From Emmonsiellopsis sp. PD_33 (taxonomy: Eukaryota; Ascomycota; Eurotiomycetes; Onygenales; Ajellomycetaceae): DNA of 64,000 nucleotides. Location of the stretch: NCBI GenBank assembly GCA_032988165.1, contig JANTQF010000059.1, positions 1 to 64,000 of the forward strand, in the 5' to 3' direction. Every line of letters begins with the position of its first letter. The stretch's first letter is position 1. Both the position numbers and the translations under genes were made by a program. The notes below the pieces were generated by a model. It made no database searches. It saw only the letters and a program-made list of their open reading frames with translations, and was not told the DNA's origin. Positions 55,160 through 64,000 of the stretch are shown here, piece by piece.

Positions 55160-58100
55160 AATTGCTATTCAGTCTACCTCAGATCAGCATTTATTAATAT
55201 ATCAAACTTTTTGAATCAATAGGTTATAAATATCTATACTGGGTTTGATGTCTCTTCTGATAATACATCTATCTCATCAGAAGATTATCAAACTCCTCCA
55301 ATTGATATATCATTAAGTTAGAATCAAAAAGGTCTATTCTTAACTAAATCTCATGAAATCAAGATTGAAGATTCCAAGTCTTATTATAAAAATAATATTA
55401 TAGAATATTAAATCTTTACTCATTTTCTTAAATGAAAATATAAACTTACTTCTGACCATTTCAAATAAGATAGATCTTATATTCTATATACTATTACTCA
55501 CCTATATAGTACTATTAAAACTACTTGGAGCATCAAGAAAAATAAACTTCATAATATAGGTACTATATTTACTTGAAAACAGTTCAAAGAATTCCTCATA
55601 AATTAAATTAAAGATCACTAAAATTAAGGCTATACAGCTACTATTTGATTTCATAGTATTACTCAATAAGAGAGTTAAACTGTTCATACTTTTAAAGCTA
55701 CCTTCAATGAATACTGAAATAAGCTTGAACTTAACCTCAAAACTCTATAAACACAGTTTTTTTATACTAAGTTACATCCTTCTATTTAGAATATAATCAA
55801 CAACTATCAAGAGATTTCTATAGATTAAACTCAACTAGTTAATCTTACTTCTCATCTTCAAACTTAATTTAAGAAGACTAGAACCTCTAAACAACCTGCT
55901 AGTGAACAGCCTGATCTCAATAAAAATTAGAATATCAACCTCCAATAAGAAGGCTATAAATATCAATAAAGTAGCCTTAAAAGGTAGAATTAATCTGCTC
56001 CAAAAAATCCTCTTTCTCAATAAGAACAGAATAAGTATAAGGATAAAAACCTTTATTATAACTATAGCAAGCCAGGCCACTATACTTCTGATTGTCAATC
56101 TAAAAAAAAGGATCCTAAGGATGTTATTAAGGTCTTAGCAATTAATACTCTAGATGACCTCTAGGAATAACTACACTCAGGCCTCTTACCTGGAATGGAA
56201 ATCATAGACTCCCTTGATCAACCTGATCTCTTAGAACCTTTAAGAAAGTCAGAATATTATTAGTTATATATAATCATCCAACTTGATACTTCTATCAGGA
56301 TACTTCCAATTAGGTGCCTATTTGACCCCAGGTCAGAAGTAGACTGTATTTCAATTAATTTTACAGAGTTATATGGTTGAAAAGTATCAAAATCTATTAC
56401 TCATAATATAATGTAGTTTATTAATGAAACTTATTTCTATCACTATAGCCTTATTAATATAATCTATTAAATAACTACCTCAGAGGACTTTTCATAAGAA
56501 GGAAACCTATCTTTTAAAGTTATTAATATAGTATATAAGAATGTCATCTTGAGCATGCCTTGAACACTTACTAATAACCTATTAGTTGACTGAGTTACTC
56601 AAATATGGTATTTCTAACTTACTAATACATAAATTTCTATTAAAAATCCCTCTGAATTTATAGCATCAATTAAAGATGAACCATGCATTTATTATATATC
56701 CAGCAATATTTTAGTAGATATAAATAATCCTAAAGATGGTTAGGTATGATCAATTCCTAACATCAATTCTCTGAATATGGTAGACTCTTGAATCATCAAG
56801 ATTTTCCAAGATTTTCAAGATGTTTTCTTCAAAGAAGAAGCTTCAAAGCTAGCTAATATTGAATAGATTACTCATGAAATCAACCTACATGATGGTAAGT
56901 CACTGCTATATGATCCACTTTATAACCTATTAGTAATTAAGCTAGAAATACTTTAAAAATATCTTGAAGATATATAATTGTGGAATTAAATTTGACCCTT
57001 TTGAAGCCCTGTAGGGGCTCCCATCCTATTTGTGCCTAAGAAGGATGGTGGATTATGTCTATATGTAGACTATAGAGGTCTAAATAAGATAATAATTAAA
57101 GATTGTACCCCTTTACCTTTAATTGATGAGATGATGGATTGATTATCTGAGAAAAAGTATTTTTTAAAGTTTAATTTGCAAGATGCCTATTATTAAATTT
57201 GGATAAAGAAGAGTGATGAATGGAAGACTACTTTTGAAATAAAATATGATAATTTTGAATATTTAGTTCTTCCTTTAGATCTCTACAATGTCTCAGTTAT
57301 ATTTCAAACTTATATTAACTAGGTGCTTTGGGGCCTACTTAACATCTCATACATTATTTACCTTGATGATATTCTTATCTTTTCAGATACTAAAGAAGAG
57401 CATAAGAAGTACATTTAATAGGTCTTAGAATATCTTCAGAAATATAATCTTTTTACTAAAGAATTAAAGTGTACATTCTTCACCCAGGAAGTGGAATTTC
57501 TTGGGTTTATAGTGGGTGTCAATGGAGTCTGTATGAATTAAACTCATATGACTATCATCTTGAAGTAGCCTGAACTGCATACATTTTGAGAAGTGCAAGT
57601 TTTCCTAGGTTTTACAAATTTTTACTGGAAATTTATATATACTTATTCTCAAATAATAGCTCCTATAACTAAGTTACTTAAAAGTAATATTAAGAATAAG
57701 AAACCTAAATCTTTTTATTTTACTAAGAATGTTAGGGCAGCATTAGCTGCAATTAAGAAAGCCTTTATAGAAGTAATACTCTTTAACTATTTTAACTCTA
57801 ATAGACCTGTTTAACTGAAGATAGATGCCTCTGAATTTGACATTTATAGAATATTATCCTAGTTAATGGAAAACTCAAATTAAAATGAGTATAGTAGGTG
57901 GGAAGGCTCCTATCTACTTACAACTTGTAGGTGAGATTGAGCTCTAGTAGTCTTCTTTTCAAGGAAATTAAATTTAATGTAATAATAGTATAATACACAT
58001 AATTAAGAACTTCTCATAATTGTTAAATCATTTAAAACTTGATAATACTACCTATAGGGTAGTAATTTTCCTATTCAAGTTCTTTCAGAAATTCAGATTA

Positions 58101-60040
58101 TACAAATTTGCATTATTTCTTTACCATCAAGAAACTATCTATAAAACAGGCTAGATGAATTAAGTTATTATCTGAATATAATTTCTACATTCATTATCAT
58201 TCTGGCTGGCTTAACCCAGTCAATGCACCTTCATGGCAGCCAGACTATAAAATAGTCCTATAGGAGGAAGATGTTAATGGAGTACTTCTTACATTGTAGA
58301 AAAAATTAGCTGTATAGGGTTTAGTTATATCTAGTTGTAGATTCTAATTTAGAGCTGTAGAGGCTGCTTCAGACAGTCAAATTAGTAATATTAAACTGGC
58401 TAGAATAATAATACTTGATAAAGCTAGTACTAGTAGTTTAGAATGTTTTGTATCACATCTAGCTACAATAGATGCTATTTTGGATGAAATAGGCTATAAA
58501 CTTCTCTTCAAAATGCTTCAAAAATTCATTAAGAAGATATAAGATAGGGATACCTTTTGCATATCTTAAATTTAAGAGCTAAAAGATTATAAAGAACCTG
58601 GGTTGAATTCAAATAGCAGGCTTGAAGATTTAAAGCTAGCAGCTAAGTTAAAAGAATGGTTAATAGAAGATTATAGCCTTCTGACATTTAATGAATCTAT
58701 TTTTATTCCTACTAGTAAGGCTCTAAAATGAGAGTTACTATAAATCCATCATGATGATCTATATGTAGGTCACTTTAATATAAAAAAGATTAAAGAATTA
58801 CTTTAAAGAAAGTATTATTAAAAGGAAATTCATCAGGATGTTTCAGAATTTATTGACACATACAACATCTATAAAAGAATAAAGTCACTAAAATATTACT
58901 CATACAGCATCTTGTCAGCTCTATCTATTCTCAATCATCTCTGGAAATTAATATTAATAGATTTCATTATTGACCTATTTAAGTCTCAATTTAAAGGTTA
59001 AAAATATGATAGTATCTTGATCATTGTGGACTATTTTACTAAGATGACTAAATATATCCCTTGTTTGAAGACTATTAAAGTACTAGAGCTTGCTGAACTT
59101 TTTATAAATTTTATTATCTATAAGTATGATTCTCTATCATTATTAATAATAGATTATAAGTTCTTATTTACTAGTTATTTTTGATCAGCCTTTTACTATT
59201 ATTTTCATATATACTGAAATTTAAGTATAGCTTTTCATTCTCAGACTGACAGTTAAATAGAACATCAAAATCAAACCCTTAAATACTATCTCTAAACTTA
59301 TTATATCTATTATTAAGATAATTGGATGTAGCACCTTTCAACAGCACAATTTACATATAATAATATTAAATAAGCTTTAATGAAAGTATCTTCTTTCTTT
59401 ATGTTTATAGGATTTAATCTAGATTTACCCCAGAATGTTGAGGATGACACCTCTAAGAGGAAGGTAAGCTCTACTATTAATTAAAAACTTTGAGAAGTTT
59501 CTGATCTTATAAAGAAAGTTAATATATTAATAGAAATACATGAGAGGTTGATGATCAGTCTATGACATATTACTAATAAGTAAGTAATATATTATAATTA
59601 GAAATATAAGCTAATATTATTTAATATAGGAGATAAAGTCCTTTTATCAGCAAAAAACATTAAAATAACTAGACCTTGTAAAAAGCTAGATAATTATTGG
59701 CTTGATTCATTTTTAATTATTAAAATTATTAGAAGATAGACTTATTGAGTTTAATTACCTCATTCTTTTGATTAAATATACCCTATTTTTCATGTGTCTC
59801 TCTTGGAATCTTACTGATAATAAGCAGGATCAGAACCACCTCACCCTGATAGCATTGAAATTAAAGGAGATTTAAAGTATATAATGAAGGATATTTTGGA
59901 TAAACAACTGGGATAAAATAATAAATCAAAGTATTTGATTAAATGGGAAGGATATCCCACTTCAGAGAATATATAGAAACTATTAGATAATTTGGAAAAT
60001 TTAAAGGACCTTATCACAGCCTGGGAGGCTGTTAATCAGA
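55160..60040 (+). pseudogene. TE-C gag-pol polyprotein relic
   Basis: Plus-strand relic. The gag zinc knuckle has lost two of its Cys (YYNYSKPGHYTSDC, about 56,054-56,096). Reverse transcriptase about 56,990-57,620 shows FVPKKDGGLCLYVDYRGLNK, LKFNLQDAYY, NFEYLVLPLDL, IIYLDDILIFSDTKEEHKKY and VFLGFTNFYWKFIYTYSQI. RNase H follows (LKIDASEFDI). Integrase is about 58,740-59,400 (HHDDLYVGHF, LLIDFIIDL, IIVDYFTKMTKYIP). The C-terminal chromodomain reads KYLIKWEGYPTSENI*KLLD (about 59,930-59,990) and is the best preserved domain. Confidence 0.9.
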
Positions 60041-60379
60041 ATTAAGACATAGAAGTTCCTTATAATTAAAAGTTAAATAGAAAGAGGAAATACTAGCCTC
60101 CTACTCTTTTCTTCTACTAGATTTTTAAGTAAGTAGGTAGATTTCCATGGTCTAAGAATAGATAATACTCTTCTCCTAGTTTTTCTAAAGGGTTTTAGGA
60201 GTTTAATGAGGTTATTAACTCACATCAGAATAGGAATTAAAAAGAGTATTATACTTAAAAAGGTCAGACAAATAATTTAATATTATTTAGCCTGAAGGTA
60301 TCAGTCTGAAGGCACCACAGAAGAAAAAAGAAAAAGTAAAAGAAAAAAGGTAAATATTCTTCTCATATAGATACTATAA

Positions 60380-61273
60380 TATCCTTTAGAATAATCTATT
60401 ACTAGCTATAACTTTATACCTTCTAATTAACAGAATGTGTCTCTTCCTTCTCTACCTTTATCTATCCTACTATTAGCCTACATATCAGCACTATCTAAAG
60501 AGATTTTATACTTATTAATTGCTTTAATAGTCTCTTCATCTTCTGAAGCTCCTTCTTCTATTTCTCTAACTTCTTCATAATCTGATGTAGCAGGGCAGCA
60601 CACTCTAAATTCATCAAGGTAGATGTGAAGGTAGTCTACTCTTCAGTAGGTACTTCCTTTTTAATGTAGATTTCTACATTAAAGATGAACTAATAATAAA
60701 AGACCTTAAGATACTTCTAAGTATTATACTCTATACAGCTGAGATCTATTAGTTTCTATATCTTTCATAGCTTTCTGTAGAATCTTACTGGTATCTCTAT
60801 TTTATTAGAAATCATGTTGCAATTAAATAGTAGAGAAAGAATATATTACTTATAGAATTATAGTATGTGTTGTTCTTGCAGTAGTACTTATAGTTATTAT
60901 ACTATAATTACTTAATACATATCACCTTCTGGCCATTGCAGAAAAGCTTAGTATAGCACAGGTAGAAGGCTTGATTTATATAGTATTTCTCTATTAGAGT
61001 ATTATTAGCTTCTAACTTCTTAGAGGGGTCAGATTCAGAATCAGAGGACTCAGAAGACTTTAAAGAGGAATTTAGCTCATACTAATTAATCTTTTTATTT
61101 TTATCTTTATTCTCATTCTTCTCCTCTTTCTTATCTTCTAACTTTAAAGAGTCTTCTATCTCTACTAATTGCTTAAGATAACCCTCCATCTGAAGGGCTT
61201 CATCCTTATAATCTTCTAATAGAGAAAAATATAGGGAGCTACTGACAGGGTCATCAGTGCTGGGCTCAGACAA
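60380..61273 (-). pseudogene. Antisense accessory frame in the 3' region of TE-C
   Basis: Opposite to the polyprotein, an ATG at 61,273 (MSEPSTDDPVSSSLYFSL) opens a frame with an acidic/basic coiled-coil-like stretch (LVEIEDSLKLEDKKEEKN), passes one TAG at 61,082, continues SSLKSSESSESESDPSKK and then a Cys-containing region (AFYLCYTKLFCNGQKVICIK). The acidic Ser-rich composition and the single stop over about 130 codons are more coherent than expected by chance. Not recognised. Confidence 0.45.
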
Positions 61274-61958
61274 TAGATTATTACCTAGCTAAATAAACTA
61301 ATTAGCTACTTATTACTACTAATTTATAATCATAGTATTTATATTGAAATCATCAGATTCTAAGACTTCTTAGATATTATTCTTAAGGTCTTTCTTCTTC
61401 TTCTCAATACTTCCTCCTTAATAGTACTAAAGTCATTTTAGTGATCTTATAGTATATACAGGCTCTGAATTGAAATCAGAGGCCTTATTTACAGAAATAG
61501 TAATAAATAGAGATACTATTTTATATTAGATTCTATCTCTTTCTTCTAATATTATAATAGACTTACTGGTGATAATAGGTGAGAGGGGCCAGCAGAGTCT
61601 CTTAAACTTATTTTGATATTAAAGATATAAAAATAAACATGGATATAGCTTTTAGATCTATTTCCTCTATTAGCCTTTACTCTGTTCTTTACAGTGTGTT
61701 TTTCTCTTGTTTTCACACTCATTCTGGCATTTTTGAGATGGATTTTAGACTTACTAAAGCATATTATAGGATAGTTGCTAAGAGGAAGTTTTTATATGAA
61801 GAATACTTCTTTATATCCTTCTAATTTACTTATCCCTTATCACTGTAATGATCCTGCATGAATTTAATATTCATCTTATAATACTCTAATTCCTCATTGC
61901 CCCCCTATTTCTCATGTGATCAGAATTTAGAGATTAAACTCTTTTAGAAGAAGATAAT

Positions 61959-62418
61959 TATTATACTCTCATACTAATAATATGTTATTTTACTGCCCAG
62001 ACATCCTGTAACTACCTCATCAAACTTCATCATATATATCATCATATATCTTATCATAGAGTCCCACTTAGGCCTAGCTAGAGCACAGCATTATAGATAA
62101 ATTCAGTAGCTCTGGAGAGCTTCATATAGATAGCCACTAACCTCTCAGACTTGCTAGAGATTAGTAATTCATTTTTCAATCTACTTAATATTTGAAAATC
62201 CTTTCACCTATTTACCTACATATTCTCCCCTTTATGATATTAAGATATCTATCTCCTCTAGTCTAGTAAAGCTCTTATTGACAAACTCTACCTCTCTAAG
62301 CTCTGAATAGTCTAACCTACTTATTGGCTCTTTATCCCCTTTAAGTATCAACTAATACAGCACTGTCTCTATTCCTATATTAGTAGTATTATTACTTAGA
62401 TATTAGATCATGCTTACA
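61959..62418 (+). repeat. TE-C 3' LTR (460 bp)
   Basis: Partner of 54,695-55,154; followed by target copy AAACC. Confidence 0.94.
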
Positions 62419-62423
62419 AAACC

Positions 62424-64000
62424 TTAGTGATAATCCTGCTAGATGATAATGAATTAGCAGATGTTGCAGTTCTGAATGAACTGTTAAATACTCTAAGACA
62501 TATTAGACTAGTAGAAATTTTAGAATAAAATTTAGTAGAGTACTTTATAATCTGAGTAGCTAATCATCAGAGAATTGTGAGTTTCTTATATAATTTAAGT
62601 GTGTAATGATTCTAAATCAGAAACTCACTACCTCTTCTAAAAGTATAATTAGGAGTTAGAGTCTACAGAGCATTTAATGATATTAATATAAGCTTAAAGT
62701 TTAAATGAAAAATAATGAGCTTTATTTTGAATAATCTAGGTTATTATCTGAAGATGTTTATTAAAGGCAGCAGTAGTATTCTAGAGTTTCTGGAGTGAGA
62801 ATAAGGCAGTTATAATTAACAGGGTAATAAGTGAGATATATATTACTCTATATGATGTTACTTTAAATTCTTTAAAGATCTATAGATCTAATAGTCTCTA
62901 TTTGTGATTTACTTAGTAAATATTGAAGTCTTTAGAAGATATATTTTATTCACATTAGGAGAGAGTGTCTACCATGGAGTTCTCCATATCAGGGTAGTAG
63001 TAAATTATAAAGTAAAAGTAGCTAAGAAATTTAGCCTAGTATATCTAGCATTTAGAGAGTTTATGAGTTTTTATGAAATATTAGAGATTCTTATAATCTA
63101 TAATAATTTTAAAGTCTTTCATACTATAGAGTTTGAAGTCTCATTCTTCTAGATATTGAATGATAATGAGGAGTTCCTTATCATAAATCTTATAGTTAAC
63201 TTTAGTAGGACTAAGCTTTTTAAATATGAATGTACAGGATTGCAGGATACCTTCATTATCTTATTATATAAGAGTATTACCTATAATGTAACTAAAAGAG
63301 TCTATTTTAATTACTATTAGATGGTTAGGGTTGAATGTAATAATCATCAGAATAGAGATGAATATTTACTTAAAATATGTGAATATCTTATCTGCTTTTT
63401 TAGACTACTAAAACTATTAGTTTTTATGTGTGAGATCAGTTAGTAATTAGATGATGTCAGAGAAATTCTGAATGAAGTATTAGTAGAAATTTATAAATTC
63501 TAGAAAGTCTTGTATGTCTTTTATAATTATAGGAGTCTTCTATTTGAGAATAATAATGATCTTCTTAAGGTCCATATAGACTTCTTTCCCTGCTTTTATG
63601 ATGAAGCTGAGGTAGGTTATTTTTTGAACTTTAAAGGTAAATTTATTAATATTAATTGGGAGATTATATTTATAGAGATGAGTAAGAACTTTTTGAATGT
63701 ACTTTTAATGCTATTTATAGGATCTATCAGTGAAGATAAGAATGTTATTAAGATACTAAGATGCCAGGCAGAGTATTTAGTAATTTATTTGCCCATGAAT
63801 TTCTTGAGAGTAGCAAGTCTTTCCTTTGGATGTTTTGAGAAGTCATTGAAAGGGGCAGTCAGATGAGTAGAAGTTGAAGTAGAAACTAGAGTTAATACAG
63901 GCATGTGATTCTATTTAATAATAAGGTTAATTTTGTTTGCAAGCTACTAAATGAAGTTTCAGAATTTAGTATTAAGACTCTAAGAAGAAATATTGTGTTT
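62424..64000 (-). pseudogene. TE-D reverse transcriptase/RNase H fragment (runs off right edge)
   Basis: Minus-strand relic. Legible: YLNNILIFTDRS near 63,745-63,780 (YLDD with both Asp changed to Asn), KYIQKVLTHLYKYNLPINI, KITYLSFIIKAGKEVYMDLK and DIQDFLEFINFY*YFIQNFSD, in normal Ty3/gypsy order. RNase H and the integrase start follow toward 62,424, where TE-C interrupts it. The 5' part and the other LTR lie beyond the window. Confidence 0.85.

Larger units (their letters stand above)
54695..62418 (+). mobile_element. TE-C: complete Ty3/gypsy chromovirus, plus strand, inserted in TE-D
   Basis: Delimited by two 460-bp LTRs (54,695-55,154 and 61,959-62,418) and a perfect target duplication AAACC (54,690-54,694 and 62,419-62,423). 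Length 7,724 bp. LTR starts TATTATACTC (TG to TA) and ends TTACA in the 3' copy, TTATA in the 5' copy. A purine run AGAAGAAGATAA precedes the 3' LTR. It interrupts the TE-D integrase; without it the minus strand reads QDYH*GLFKSL in one frame. Confidence 0.95.

Noticed and set aside
63510..63866. 118-codon plus-strand frame near the right edge
   Set aside because: It is antisense to the TE-D reverse transcriptase and its sequence is explained by that relic.

Overview
The window is nuclear DNA of a filamentous ascomycete (Pezizomycotina). The evidence is short 50-90 bp introns with GT(A/G)(A/T)GT donors and CTAAC/CTAAT-like branch sites, together with typically fungal families: KCH potassium channel, RTA1, Zn2Cys6 factors, the fungal 7TM rhodopsin-like family and a pisatin-demethylase-like P450. 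The CpG-free, AT-rich block of nested Ty3/gypsy elements would suit Eurotiomycetes such as Onygenales, but that placement is inference.

Region 1 (1-21 kb) looks like ordinary core genome. It holds an anion/cation MFS permease cut by the left edge, a Mam3/CNNM-type DUF21-CBS protein divergent from the mitochondrial branched-chain 2-oxoacid dehydrogenase E1-beta gene, an unrecognised membrane-anchored coiled-coil protein of about 963 aa, an RTA1 7TM protein, a second MFS transporter, and a KCH1-like potassium channel. A 0.75 kb CpG-free relic sits at about 17.85-18.59 kb.

Region 2 (22.5-37.5 kb) is an accessory-looking block. It holds a secreted type-B carboxylesterase divergent from a Zn2Cys6 regulator (with a striking inverted repeat in the shared promoter), a fungal rhodopsin-like 7TM protein, a LigB-type extradiol dioxygenase, a bimodular C2H2 + Zn2Cys6 regulator, a secreted GH5 glucanase and a P450. 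Two of its genes need GC-AG introns. The mix of esterase, ring-cleaving dioxygenase, P450, regulators and putative sensor suggests a catabolic or secondary-metabolic neighbourhood; this is inference.

Region 3 (about 37.85-64 kb) is one continuous mass of decayed chromodomain Ty3/gypsy retrotransposons in which I could find no CG dinucleotide by eye. Three elements are fully delimited by equal-length LTRs and perfect 5-bp target duplications: TE-A 38,680-53,781 (302-bp LTRs, GTAGA, minus strand), TE-B 43,520-50,898 (270-bp LTRs, TTATA, plus strand, inside the reverse transcriptase of TE-A) and TE-C 54,695-62,418 (460-bp LTRs, AAACC, plus strand). TE-A and TE-C both interrupt an older minus-strand element, TE-D, whose pieces lie at about 38.4-38.68, 53.79-54.69 and 62.42-64 kb and which runs off the right edge. 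At all three junctions the reading frame of the interrupted element is continuous once the insertion is removed, so the order of events is readable: TE-D first, then TE-A and TE-C, then TE-B inside TE-A. A degenerate TTAGGG-like tract lies near the gene/transposon boundary. The 3' regions of TE-A, TE-B and TE-C each show remains of an open frame on the antisense strand, possibly an unreported accessory gene.
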